Source of the DNA: Lentisphaera araneosa HTCC2155
Lineage (GTDB): Bacteria; Verrucomicrobiota; Lentisphaeria; Lentisphaerales; Lentisphaeraceae
Direction of reading: 5' to 3'
Assembly: GCF_000170755.1 (NCBI RefSeq)
Contig: NZ_ABCK01000006.1
Location: forward strand, 186,001 to 250,000
DNA: 64,000 bases
Shown: positions 8,876 through 18,800 of the stretch, one piece after another
Layout: every line of letters begins with the position of its first letter
Position numbering within the stretch: the stretch's first letter is position 1
Notes under the pieces: model-generated
What the model was told of the DNA's origin: nothing
Database searches by the model: none
Seen by the model: only the letters and a program-made list of their open reading frames with translations
Position numbers and translations under genes: made by a program

Positions 8876-9727
8876 ATGAAAACATTGTGTATTGGCGAAA
8901 TTTTGTGGGATGTATTTCCTGATAAAAAGGTCTGGGGTGGTGCACCTGCAAATTTCATTTTTCATACGGTGCAAATGGGCGCGGAAGCCGCTGCGTATTC
9001 CGCAGTTGGTGACGATGAATTGGGCAGGGAAATCACCCGAGCCATAAAAGACTGTGGCATCAATCTAAAGGCTCCTACTACAGATCATCCTACCGGCGTG
9101 GTAGATATCACTTTAAATAAAGATGGGAGTGCCAATTATCAATTCAATGCCGATTGTGCCTGGGATCACATAGCTCTTAGTTCGGAACTGATTAATTTAA
9201 GTTCCAATGCCGATCTAATTGCTTTTGGTAGCTTAGCTCAGCGCTCAGAGCAAAGTCGGCAGACAATTTACGAAGCTCTGCGTCACCGTAAGTCTTGTTG
9301 CAAGGTTCTTTTTGATATAAACCTCCGCCAAAACTTCTATTCTGAAGAAGTCATTCTAAAGTCTTTAAATGAATGCGACTTTCTCAAGCTCAATGAAGAA
9401 GAGCTGCCCATCATTTGCGACTTACTCAATATCGAAGAAGCAGAGCTTTCAGATAGCTTTAATCTGGAACTTATCATACTCACTTTAGGTGAAGAAGGGA
9501 GTACAATAATTTCGCAAAATGAAACGAGTATAATGTCGGCCAGCCCATGCGAACTCGTCGATACCGTCGGAGCTGGAGACTCGTTTACAGCTTGTTTCAT
9601 TATTAATTATTTGCAGGGTATGCCAATTAAAGATGCTCAAAAACAGGCTTCAGATATGGCAGCTTATGTTTGTAGTCATAGTGGAGCCACGGTTGAATTA
9701 CCAGCTAAGCTTAAACTCACTCCGTAG
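8876..9727 (+). CDS. PfkB-family carbohydrate kinase, probable fructokinase
   Basis: 283 residues. It begins with the family signature (KTLCIGEILWDVFPD), followed by GGAPANFIFH, which fits fructokinases with a sugar-binding N-terminus. The C-terminal PfkB signature DTVGAGDSFTACFI carries the catalytic Asp of the GAGD anion hole. It phosphorylates a sugar with ATP in the cytoplasm. Because an RbsBAC/FrcBAC-type uptake system follows and a GH32 fructan hydrolase lies at 21.3-25.3 kb, fructose is the best guess for the substrate. AAAGGAAC gives the ribosome site. A 105-nt gap separates it from the binding-protein gene. Confidence 0.85.
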   Translation: MKTLCIGEILWDVFPDKKVWGGAPANFIFHTVQMGAEAAAYSAVGDDELGREITRAIKDCGINLKAPTTDHPTGVVDITLNKDGSANYQFNADCAWDHIALSSELINLSSNADLIAFGSLAQRSEQSRQTIYEALRHRKSCCKVLFDINLRQNFYSEEVILKSLNECDFLKLNEEELPIICDLLNIEEAELSDSFNLELIILTLGEEGSTIISQNETSIMSASPCELVDTVGAGDSFTACFIINYLQGMPIKDAQKQASDMAAYVCSHSGATVELPAKLKLTP

Positions 9728-9832
9728 TTCTAAGTATTTTTTGTAAAATCAGTTACAAATAAGTAATAAACTAAATTCAGAGAATTTCATATATGGATAA
9801 TTCAGAAAGTAATCAATAAATAGGAGAAGTAA

Positions 9833-10813
9833 ATGAAAAAATTATTAAACGCTCTAATGCTCTTAGCCTGCCTCGGCTTATTCAGCAGTTGTGGTGAAAG
9901 TGACTCAGCAAGCAGCAATGAGCCTCTACAGAAAAATAAAAAGCTGCTTGGCATCACCGTGATGACTTTAGCAAATCCCTTTTTTGTGGAACTTGCGGAG
10001 GCCGCAAAAGCTGAAGCGGAAAAGCATGGTTACGAAGTCATTATTCTCTCTGGTGATGATGCGGAAAAACAAGCTAAGCAAATGAAAGATTTTATTTCTC
10101 AAAAAGTCGATGCCATTATTGTGGCACCTAAAAATACATTGGCGATTGGCGAGCCTATCAAAGCGGCCAATGCGGCTGAGATTCCCGTATTTACGGCGGA
10201 TACGGGTTGCACCGATCCAGGAGCCAAAGTGGTCTGCAATGTGATGACAGATAATTTCGGTGGCGGTAAGCTCGCAGCACAAGCCATGATTGACGTACTT
10301 CCCAATGGCGGGAAAGTGCTTATTCTCGATTTCAAAAAAGCTCAATCTTGCCTCTTGCGCGTGGATGGCTTTAAAGAAGTTATTGCCGAGCACAATGAAG
10401 CTCATCCAGACAAGAAAATCGTCATTGTAGCGGAACTCGATGGCGCAGCAGCTGAAGAACCCAGTAAAAAAGCAACTGAAGATCAACTCAATGCAACGCC
10501 AGATCTTAAAGGCGTTTTTGCCATTAATGATTTATCAGCTCTTGGTGCGGTCGTAGCTCTCAAAAAAGCGAACAAACTTCAAGATGTTAAAATCATTGGT
10601 TTTGATGGTCTGCGTATCGGTAAAGAAGCCATCTTACGTGGTGAAATTCATGCCGATCCTATTCAGTTCCCTTCAGAAATTGGCAAACTGACTGTTCAGC
10701 AAATTTTGGCCTATAAAAATGGTGATGAAGTGAAGCCTGAGATTCTTATTGCTACTAAGCTCTACTACCAAGAAGATGCTAAAAATGATCCATCACTAAA
10801 AACGGCTAAGTAA
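9833..10813 (+). CDS. Sugar ABC transporter substrate-binding lipoprotein (RbsB/FrcB-like)
   Basis: 326 residues. The N-terminus is a lipoprotein signal peptide with lipobox LFSSC, so the mature protein is anchored to a membrane in the periplasm. The body is a Peripla_BP_4 two-lobed binding protein (TVMTLANPFFVELAEAAK, then QMKDFISQKVDAIIVAPKN, GFDGLRIGKEAILRG). It captures a monosaccharide and delivers it to the permease at 12316. AGGAG lies 8 nt before the ATG. The ATPase gene begins 2 nt after its stop, showing a single transcript. Fructose or ribose are the likeliest ligands; neither is proven. Confidence 0.88.
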   Translation: MKKLLNALMLLACLGLFSSCGESDSASSNEPLQKNKKLLGITVMTLANPFFVELAEAAKAEAEKHGYEVIILSGDDAEKQAKQMKDFISQKVDAIIVAPKNTLAIGEPIKAANAAEIPVFTADTGCTDPGAKVVCNVMTDNFGGGKLAAQAMIDVLPNGGKVLILDFKKAQSCLLRVDGFKEVIAEHNEAHPDKKIVIVAELDGAAAEEPSKKATEDQLNATPDLKGVFAINDLSALGAVVALKKANKLQDVKIIGFDGLRIGKEAILRGEIHADPIQFPSEIGKLTVQQILAYKNGDEVKPEILIATKLYYQEDAKNDPSLKTAK

Positions 10814-10815
10814 GC

Positions 10816-12306
10816 ATGTCTGATAAGCAAGAACTTCTTTTACAAATGCGGGGGATTCATAAACGGTTCCCTGGCGTGCATGCCATTAAAGGGATCGACA
10901 TGGCCCTCTATAAGGGAGAAGTTCTGGCGCTCATGGGGGAAAATGGAGCGGGTAAAAGTACTCTGATCAAAATGCTTGGGGGTGCTCACCAACCTACCGA
11001 GGGGATCATAGAACTCAAAGGGGAAAAAATTGAGATTGAAAATCCACAGGTATCCCAAGACTTAGGCATTGGCATAATCTATCAAGAATTTAATCTCATT
11101 CCTCATCTGACCGTTCGCGAAAATATTTTCCTTGGTAAACCCAAAAGTAAAAAGGGTGTTATCTCAAAAAAAGAGGAACATCAACACGCTCTGGAACTCT
11201 TTCAGAAAATTGGAATAGATATCGACCCGGAGACTTTGTGCTGTAAATTAAGTACTGCTGAACAGCAAATCGTTGAAATCGTTAAGGCTCTTTCCTCTGA
11301 ATTGAGTTTGCTGGTCATGGATGAACCCAGTGCGACGCTCACACCTCAGGAAGTCGAAGGCTTATTCAAAATTATCCGCGACCTCCAAAAACAGGGGATT
11401 GGCATCATTTATATTAGTCACCGACTCGATGAGATTTTTGATATTGCCAACCGAGTCACGGTTATGCGGGATGGCGAGTACATTGGAACGAAGGAGATTG
11501 AGGAAATTACCCGTCAGGAAATGATCGAAATGATGGTGGGTCGCAAAGTCGAAAACGAATTTCCAAAACACTATCACAAGATTGGTGCTCCAGTATTAGA
11601 AGTCAGTGAAATGAATTCAGCTGATGTTAAAAATGCCTCATTTACGGTTCATGCAGGAGAGGTATTAGGTTTCACTGGCTTAGTTGGTGCCGGGCGAACA
11701 GAGCTTATGCGACTTATCTTTGGCGCGGACAAAAAGCGTAGCGGAACAGTGAAACTCCACGGCAAAGAACTCGATATCAAATCTCCTGGAGATGCCATTG
11801 CGAAGGGCATTGGCTTACTCACGGAAGACCGCAAAGGTCAAGGTCTCGTCTTGATGCATTCCGTTCGCGAAAATTTTGGCCTGCCCAATCTTGGACTCTT
11901 CTCGAAAAAAGGCGTCATCAATGCCTTTGAAGAAAAGAAGCGTTTCGCAAAGCATATCGAAAGCATGAAGATAAAAATTCCCCATCAGGAACAACTCGCC
12001 AAAAATCTCTCTGGTGGCAATCAGCAAAAAGTCGTGCTCGCCAAATGGCTTGAGCAGGACTGCGAAGTCATCATCATTGATGAGCCCACACGAGGCATCG
12101 ACGTGGGGGCTAAATACGAAATCTACATGCTTATTAATCAACTCGCTGAACAAGGCAAAGCCATCATTATGATTAGCTCCGAACTTCCCGAAGTCATTGG
12201 CATGTCCGATCGCATTGTTGTTATGCGTAGTGGACATATTTCCGCCGTCGTTGAAGACGTGCAAAACACCACTCAAGAAATTTTACTCGATCACGCAATT
12301 CACTAA
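10816..12306 (+). CDS. Sugar ABC transporter ATPase with two nucleotide-binding domains (RbsA/FrcA-like)
   Basis: 496 residues with two fused ABC domains as in RbsA, MglA and AraG. Domain 1 has Walker A GENGAGKSTLIK, a degenerate signature LSTAEQQIVEI and Walker B LLVMDEPSATL. Domain 2 (from ~residue 260) lacks a normal Walker A but has the signature LSGGNQQKVVLAKWL and Walker B VIIIDEPTRGID. This asymmetry is normal for the family. It powers uptake through the 12316 permease at the inner membrane. Start ATG is 2 nt downstream of the binding-protein stop. Confidence 0.92.
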   Translation: MSDKQELLLQMRGIHKRFPGVHAIKGIDMALYKGEVLALMGENGAGKSTLIKMLGGAHQPTEGIIELKGEKIEIENPQVSQDLGIGIIYQEFNLIPHLTVRENIFLGKPKSKKGVISKKEEHQHALELFQKIGIDIDPETLCCKLSTAEQQIVEIVKALSSELSLLVMDEPSATLTPQEVEGLFKIIRDLQKQGIGIIYISHRLDEIFDIANRVTVMRDGEYIGTKEIEEITRQEMIEMMVGRKVENEFPKHYHKIGAPVLEVSEMNSADVKNASFTVHAGEVLGFTGLVGAGRTELMRLIFGADKKRSGTVKLHGKELDIKSPGDAIAKGIGLLTEDRKGQGLVLMHSVRENFGLPNLGLFSKKGVINAFEEKKRFAKHIESMKIKIPHQEQLAKNLSGGNQQKVVLAKWLEQDCEVIIIDEPTRGIDVGAKYEIYMLINQLAEQGKAIIMISSELPEVIGMSDRIVVMRSGHISAVVEDVQNTTQEILLDHAIH

Positions 12307-12315
12307 GGTATTCTC

Positions 12316-13596
12316 ATGAAACAAAAACTCTCATCCCTGCTATCGGACTACGGCATGATCCTGGTTCTGGCCCTCCTCTTTGTCATTTTTTCTTTGACCA
12401 CATTCAAAGAACAAACCGCAGAAGGCTATGGCGCTGGTCTGCAATTAGCTGAAAAAACGCTTAATTCGGGGAAAACCGAGCTCGTACTTATTGTCGGGAC
12501 TTCCTCCGATGATCAACAGGTCAAACAAGGTGTGGAAGAAGCCCTGAAAGGCAAAGGCATAGACTTGCATATTATTGAAACTGCTGAGCCATCCAAGGCT
12601 AAAAAAGCTTTGAAAGAATTGGTTTCTGCGGTTCCCGCAAATACTTTAATTGCCTGTAGTAAAAAGACGGGGAACTGGACCTTCTACAATAGTGTTGATC
12701 ACTTTAAATCTAGTGAAGTTCTCATCCCGAAAAGCGAAACGGTCTCGACCTTTCTCAAAGCGAGCAATTTAAAAACTCTTCCCGATAAAACAGCAAAAAC
12801 TGCCATCATTGCCATCGGTATGACGATGATCATTATTACTGCAGGTATTGATCTTTCCGTCGGCTCATTAGTCGCTTTGGCAACTGTCGTAGCGACCATG
12901 ACCCTACAAAATGGTTTTGGTAATTCCTCTAGTCCGGTAATGATTGGCTGTTCTTTTCTTGCGGGAATCGCAGCTGCAGGTTTTTGTGGCTTTATCAATG
13001 GAACTTTGACCACCATTTTTAAAGTTCCCTCCTTTATAGTGACCCTCGCCATGATGCTTATTGCCCGTGGTTTAGCACTAAACCTTACGGGTAATCAAAC
13101 CATAAAAGTCGGGCTTCCTGATATCTCTTGGTTGGGTCAGACACCTAATCCGATCATTCTCATGTTGCTACTTTATGGTCTTGCTTACTTCGTCATGCAC
13201 AAAACAATTTTCGGTCGGCAGATTTACGCCATTGGTGGTAATGAAGAAGCCGCCCGCCTCTCTGGGGTGCCAGTCAAACGCGTCTTAATTTCAGTGTACA
13301 CTATATCGGGAATCATGGCGGGTATCGCCGGGATCGTCATGGCCTCAGAACTCAATTCCGGCAGTGGTGAATTTGGTCAAACTTGGGAACTTAACGTGAT
13401 TGCCGCTGTTGTCGTTGGTGGTACTAGTCTTATGGGGGGACAAGGAAAAATTATCGGAACTCTCATTGGTTGCGCCATCATCGAAGTCATTAATAATGGC
13501 ATGAACCTCATGGCGATTAGTTCCAACACACAGCAAATCGTATTGGGCTGTGTGATCTTAGCCGCAATCATTATTGATAAAATAAAAAAGAAATAA
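12316..13596 (+). CDS. Sugar ABC permease (RbsC-like) with extra periplasmic domain
   Basis: 426 residues, about 100 more than usual RbsC proteins. Membrane segment 1 is at ~12-30. The next ~125 residues are soluble (for example KTELVLIVGTSSDDQQVKQG and NTLIACSKKTGNWTFYNSVD) and alternate strands and helices like one lobe of a periplasmic binding protein. The usual permease follows from ~residue 155 (AIIAIGMTMIIITAGIDLSVGS) with the remaining membrane segments and the LSGVPVKR coupling region. Family and role are clear; the inserted domain has no known function. It sits between the ATPase (9 nt) and the shikimate-dehydrogenase-like gene (11 nt). Confidence 0.88.
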   Translation: MKQKLSSLLSDYGMILVLALLFVIFSLTTFKEQTAEGYGAGLQLAEKTLNSGKTELVLIVGTSSDDQQVKQGVEEALKGKGIDLHIIETAEPSKAKKALKELVSAVPANTLIACSKKTGNWTFYNSVDHFKSSEVLIPKSETVSTFLKASNLKTLPDKTAKTAIIAIGMTMIIITAGIDLSVGSLVALATVVATMTLQNGFGNSSSPVMIGCSFLAGIAAAGFCGFINGTLTTIFKVPSFIVTLAMMLIARGLALNLTGNQTIKVGLPDISWLGQTPNPIILMLLLYGLAYFVMHKTIFGRQIYAIGGNEEAARLSGVPVKRVLISVYTISGIMAGIAGIVMASELNSGSGEFGQTWELNVIAAVVVGGTSLMGGQGKIIGTLIGCAIIEVINNGMNLMAISSNTQQIVLGCVILAAIIIDKIKKK

Positions 13597-13607
13597 AGGA
13601 GTCCATT

Positions 13608-14459
13608 ATGTCAGCAATAGTCGACTGTCAAAGTACTTTAATTGCCAATTTTGGTATGCCCGTTTGGGAGAATCCAACTGAGTTCATGATGGAAGCCGTT
13701 TTTAAGCACGAAGGCATGAAGTACCGTTACATCTCAAGAGAAATCCCCAAAGACAAACTCGAAGTTTCTTTTGAGGGCGTCAAAGCCATGGGCTTCAAAG
13801 GCTTCAATTGCACCTTGCCTCACAAGCAGAATATCATTCCACTTCTTGATGGACTCGGAGAATCTGCAGAACTCATGGGCGCAGTGAATTGTGTGGTTGA
13901 GCGCGATGGTAAATACATTGGTGAAAACACCGATGGCAAAGGCTACACTGAGTCTCTTAAAGAGCTCACTAGTATCGAGGGTAAAACTCTTCTCATTTTA
14001 GGTGCCGGTGGTGCTGCTCGTGCCATTGCGATTGAATGTGCCCTAGAAAAGGCCGCTAAAATTATTATTGTCAACCGTACGGGAAAAACCGCTAAAGAGC
14101 TAGCCGAGCTCGTCAATAAAAATACGGATTCAGTCGGCGAAGCTATCACCTTAGAGGGTGAAGTTGCGATTCCCGCAAATGTGGACATCGTCATCAATGC
14201 GACAAATATTGGTCTCTATCCCGACACGACAAAAGTTCCCATTGATATGAGCACTTTAAAATCAAATATGATTGTTTCTGACGTGATCCCGAACCCTCCC
14301 CAAACGCCTTTTATTCAAGACGCCGCCGCTCGTGGTTGCACGACAATTGACGGCCTGGGAATGCTGGTGAATCAAGGAAAGATTGCTATCAAATATTGGT
14401 CTGATAAAGATGTCAACGCCGATGTGATGCGTGAAGCACTCGTCGATTTATTTAGCTAA
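13608..14459 (+). CDS. Shikimate dehydrogenase-like NAD(P) oxidoreductase, atypical substrate site
   Basis: 283 residues. The fold is recognised from NCTLPHKQNIIPLLD (catalytic Lys73), GENTDGKGYTESL (catalytic Asp109) and the nucleotide-binding loop LILGAGGAARAIAIE. The substrate-binding S-x-S-P motif near residues 14-20 of true AroE proteins is absent; the sequence there is GMPVWENPTEFMM. With the gene embedded in a sugar uptake operon, this suggests a catabolic enzyme acting on a sugar- or polyol-derived compound rather than aromatic biosynthesis. AAAGGAG precedes the ATG. Family assignment is firm, substrate unknown; I give no gene symbol for that reason. Confidence 0.82.
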   Translation: MSAIVDCQSTLIANFGMPVWENPTEFMMEAVFKHEGMKYRYISREIPKDKLEVSFEGVKAMGFKGFNCTLPHKQNIIPLLDGLGESAELMGAVNCVVERDGKYIGENTDGKGYTESLKELTSIEGKTLLILGAGGAARAIAIECALEKAAKIIIVNRTGKTAKELAELVNKNTDSVGEAITLEGEVAIPANVDIVINATNIGLYPDTTKVPIDMSTLKSNMIVSDVIPNPPQTPFIQDAAARGCTTIDGLGMLVNQGKIAIKYWSDKDVNADVMREALVDLFS

Positions 14460-14474
14460 ACATGGGACAAAAGA

Positions 14475-15695
14475 ATGAAAAATATTTTAATGGGCCTTTG
14501 TGCCTTAGCTACAGCTACATCCTGTCAAATGCATAGAGCTGCCGACAGCCAAATCACCTTGAGTTCTGTCGAGAAAAACATCGCGATCAGTGATGCAAAG
14601 TTGACTGCAGCTGACTTCGGATTGAGCTCCGATATAGATTGGTCCGTAAGCAAGAAAACACTTCACGGAGGTATGCAAGAAGGTGTTGAACTGGTCACCA
14701 TCAATAATGGTGAAATTGAAATCGACATCATTCCGACTCGTGGAATGAATGTCATGAGTGTGCGTTCGAAAGATATCACCCTCGGTTGGGATTCTCCCGT
14801 CAAAGAAATTGTGCATCCACGCAACGTCAATCTCAATTATAATGGTGGACTCGGTTGGCTCGATTCCTTTAATGAGTGGATGGTGCGTTGCGGACTCGAA
14901 TATTCGGGTCATCCAGGTGATGATAATGGCCGCCTCATGACTTTGCATGGACGTATTGCCCATATTCCTGCTTCTGAACTCAAAGTAGAAGTCGATAAAC
15001 TCCCACCTCATCGCATCAGCGTGACGGGGATCGTAAACGAAGTTTGGTTTAAAGGCGCTAATTTCACTCTAGAAACAACTATTTCTACGCTTCCCGGTTC
15101 AAACACTTTCCGTTTCGATGACGTAGTAACAAATAATTCTTCTCAAGATAAAGAATTTCAAGTTCTCTATCATGCGAACTTCGCAAAAGAACTACTTGAG
15201 AAAGGTTCACGTATGGAAGGCACAATTGCCGAAGTTCAACCCTTTAACGATTACGCCGCTAAGAGCCTTGATAGTTATGAGACTTATGATGCGCCAGCTA
15301 GTGTTTGGGCGGATGAGAAAGTTTATCAAATCACTCCTTTTGCAGACAAAAATGGCTTTGCTCACTTCATGCTCCACAATCAAAAGGCGGACAAAGCGGT
15401 TTCATTTAGCTTCAATACGGATGCCCTTCCTTATCTGACGCAGTGGAAAAATGAAGACAGTAGAGAAAATGGCTATGTGACGGGTCTTGAGCCAGGAAAT
15501 ACCTTTCCTGCCAATCGCGCACATGAACGTAAAATGGGACGTTTGCCGAAGATCAAAGCTGGTGAAAGTATCAATTATCATTTAGTCTACAGCCTTCATT
15601 CAGGTAAAAGTTCGGTTGAAAAAGCTCAATCAAAAATTATTCAGCTCAATAAGGGACACAAGGTTAAATTCATTAAGACACCTGAAAACAAATAA
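14475..15695 (+). CDS. DUF4432 family aldose-epimerase-like protein, exported
   Basis: 406 residues. The first ~17 residues are a signal peptide with a possible lipobox (ATSC), so it may be a periplasmic lipoprotein, although the residue at -3 is Ala rather than Leu. The rest follows the DUF4432 pattern: EIDIIPTRGMNVMSVRSKDI near the N-terminus, NEWMVRCGLEYSG, LHGRIAHIPAS and EFQVLYHANF, a beta-sandwich related to aldose 1-epimerases. It could equilibrate sugar anomers before uptake. It is the last gene of the 8876-15695 operon and is followed by a hairpin terminator. Confidence 0.82.
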   Translation: MKNILMGLCALATATSCQMHRAADSQITLSSVEKNIAISDAKLTAADFGLSSDIDWSVSKKTLHGGMQEGVELVTINNGEIEIDIIPTRGMNVMSVRSKDITLGWDSPVKEIVHPRNVNLNYNGGLGWLDSFNEWMVRCGLEYSGHPGDDNGRLMTLHGRIAHIPASELKVEVDKLPPHRISVTGIVNEVWFKGANFTLETTISTLPGSNTFRFDDVVTNNSSQDKEFQVLYHANFAKELLEKGSRMEGTIAEVQPFNDYAAKSLDSYETYDAPASVWADEKVYQITPFADKNGFAHFMLHNQKADKAVSFSFNTDALPYLTQWKNEDSRENGYVTGLEPGNTFPANRAHERKMGRLPKIKAGESINYHLVYSLHSGKSSVEKAQSKIIQLNKGHKVKFIKTPENK

Positions 15696-15728
15696 TTGAT
15701 TTAAAGGACTTTTAAAATAAATTTAAGT

Positions 15729-15753
15729 AGGCGGGCGCGGTGTCCGCCTTTTA
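15729..15753 (+). terminator. Rho-independent terminator of the sugar operon
   Basis: Stem AGGCGG (15729-15734) pairs with CCGCCT (15744-15749) around a 9-nt loop, and the T-run TTTTAT follows directly. It lies 33 nt after the stop of the DUF4432 gene. Confidence 0.6.
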
Positions 15754-15881
15754 TCGAGGCTTGTTTTTACATTTATATAACAAATATATTATAATTAATT
15801 AACTTTCGAACAATAAAGCTGTAACTATTGCGTATTAGGTTCGGTTATTATAAAATAAAGAAACTTAAGAGAATTTATTCG

Positions 15882-18800
15882 ATGACAAAAACTTCTACAT
15901 TATTAAGTGTTCTAATCTGCGGGGGCAATTTATTTGCCAACCAGGGTTATGAATTCTTTGAAAAAAATATACGCCCTGTACTAGCTGAAAGTTGTTATGA
16001 TTGCCACAATAGCTTGAGTAAAAAAGAGGGTGGTAAAAAGAAAAGCGGCTTAGCCCTTGACTGGAAAGAACCTTTTCTCAAGGGTGGGGATATGGGCGAC
16101 ACACTGATTCCGGGCAATTCTAAAGACAGTTTTCTGATGGCAACCATTCGCCATGAAGAGGAAGATATGGAGATGCCTGCCAAAGCGCCAAAGCTGTCTC
16201 CAGAAGTGATTGCGAACTTCGCAAAGTGGATCGACATGGGAGCACCTGATCCGAGAACAACGAAACCCACTAAGAAAGACTTAGAAAATGCAATTCCTTG
16301 GTCAACAGTTCGAGATAAGCGCGCTAAATGGTGGTCGTTTAAGGAAGTCGAGAATCACCCCGTGCCCAAAGTGAAAAATACGCGTTTTCAAAAACAGCCA
16401 ATTGATGCCTTTATTGCTGAAAAACAGGAAGATAATCAACTTAAGCCTTTAGGAAAAGCTCAACCAGAAACACTCATTCGCCGAACTTCCTTGGTTTTAC
16501 TTGGCCTCCCTCCCGATTACAAAGACGTCCTCGAATTCAAAAAGAATCCCAGTCAGGAAAACTTTGAAAAGTATGTCGATAAACTTTTGAGTTCACCTAA
16601 ATTTGGTGAGCGCTGGGCGCGTCACTGGATGGATTGGTACCGTTTCGCCAATACTCACGGTTCAGAAGGCGATCCCAATATACCCTATGCAGGGGTTTAT
16701 AGAGATTATTTGATAAGAGCACTGAATGAGGATATCCCCTACAATCAGCTTTTAACCGAGCATATTGCGGGAGACTTACTCAAAAATCCCCGTATCAATA
16801 AAGATTTAAAAATCAACGAATCCGCGATTGGCCCAGCTCATTTTCGCATGAATCCCTACGGTTTTGGCGTGACAGATGCTTATGCGGAACAAGTCACTTC
16901 AACCGACAATCAAATTGACGTAGTTTCTAAAGCCATGCTCGGCATTACAGTTTCTTGTGCGCGTTGCCACCATCATAAATTTGACCCCATTAGTCAGGAT
17001 GACTTCCATCGTTTCTTCGGTATCCTGGATTCTACTAAAATGGGTAATGTACTCATTAGTACACCCGATCAACTAGAGATTAATAAAAAAGAAATAGCTG
17101 AGCTCAAAAAAGAAATTCATAAAGAACTAGCGGATTACTGGATCAGTCAGGATCACGATTTTGCAGCTCTACACAAACGAGCTAATGAGGTCATCGATAT
17201 TACCAAAGAAATGCGTAAAATACCTCACAATAAAAGAACGGAAGAGCAACAAGTCCTTTTTGACCGCGACCGTGAGTTGAGAGATTTTTTGAATAAATCA
17301 CAGACCTTTTATCTCTTTAGAGCAAAAAATGGTAAAGACTTAGAAAATAAGATTAACGGCCTTAGAGATGAGATTAAAAAGAATAAATCATTTAATGATG
17401 AACTCAGAAAATCAGCTGATTTATATTTAGATTTCCGTCAGCAAAGTGACTTAGATAAGTTAAAGATTTCCGGTAACTCTACTGCAAACAAAGTAAGTCC
17501 ATCCGGGAGCTTTGCTCTCTTCGGAGAAAATGAATATGCAGTCAATGGTATTTATCCCAGAGGTGTTTATTCCCATCTCATTTCGGATAAACATGCGGCT
17601 GTCTTGATGACGAATAATTTTAGAGCAACTCAAAAAGGCATGTGGTTAAATGGTCTAGGTGCTCATGCAAATATGAAAGCGCCTGTAAGAAATTACCCAT
17701 TAAGCCATGGTCTTTTACATCCTACTCATGAGTTCCACGCGAATCAAAACTGGAAGTGGAATAAACCAAACCATAAATGGGATTACTGGAGAGATGAGCG
17801 TTTGCATTTCGAGATCAGAACGGCGAAAGATGCGGTTCACGGTCGAAGAAACTCAGATCGCAGCTGGTTTGGTATGACTGAACTCATAATTGCCAAAGAG
17901 GAGCCTCGTGTCATTCCTGTTAACTTTATTGAGGTACTTGGTGAAGACCTAGAAATAAGCAATCAGCAGCAATTGATGTCTGCCTTCAAAAATGCCCTTA
18001 AGCAGTCCTTGCAGGCTTGGAAGCAGGGGACAATGACTGATGCTGAGGCAAAATATGTGGATCTCATGCTCAAACAAGGTATTCTCAATAATGAGCTGGC
18101 TTCTATGCCGCAACGATTACAGAAAATTATTAACAAATATAGAGAGCTGGAAAAGGAAATTATTATTCCAAAAAGAGCTCCAGGCCTGCACGAAAGTGAA
18201 GTGCTTAATTCCAAGCTCTTTGTTCGCGGTGACCATAAAAAAGAGAGTCATGAAGTTCCTCGGTCATTTTTAGAGGTTTTCTCTGATAAGGAATACACAT
18301 CAGAAAACTCCGGAAGACTTCAATTGGCTAAGGATATCACCTCAGATACCAATCCACTCAAATCACGAGTACTGGTAAATCGTCTATGGAATTACGTCTT
18401 CGGCAACGGAATTGTTCCTTCTACAGATAATTTTGGCCTGCTTGGTAAAAAGCCTACTCATCCCGAGCTGTTGGATTACCTGGCCTTGGATTTCGAAAAA
18501 AATAATTGGTCCATCAAGACAGCCATTCGCAAGATGATGATTTCCGAAACCTTTCAATTATCTTCTGAACCATCGCAGGAAAATTTAGATCAGGATATCA
18601 CCAATACTTACCTGAGTTATTACACACCTCGCAGGCTTGATGCCGAAGCCATCAAAGACAGCTTACACTTTGTTGGCACTAAGAATTACAGAAGTATGAG
18701 ACACGATATTATTCGAAACCGCTTGGATAAATTTAACGAAAGTTTCGATTTTCCCGTTCCCATGACCACAATGAGTAAACGAAACATCACCAATGTTCCA

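Noticed and set aside
15828-15881. Upstream start of the DUF1549/DUF1553 protein
   Set aside because: The extension is basic and breaks the signal peptide; the ATG at 15882 gives a normal exported N-terminus.
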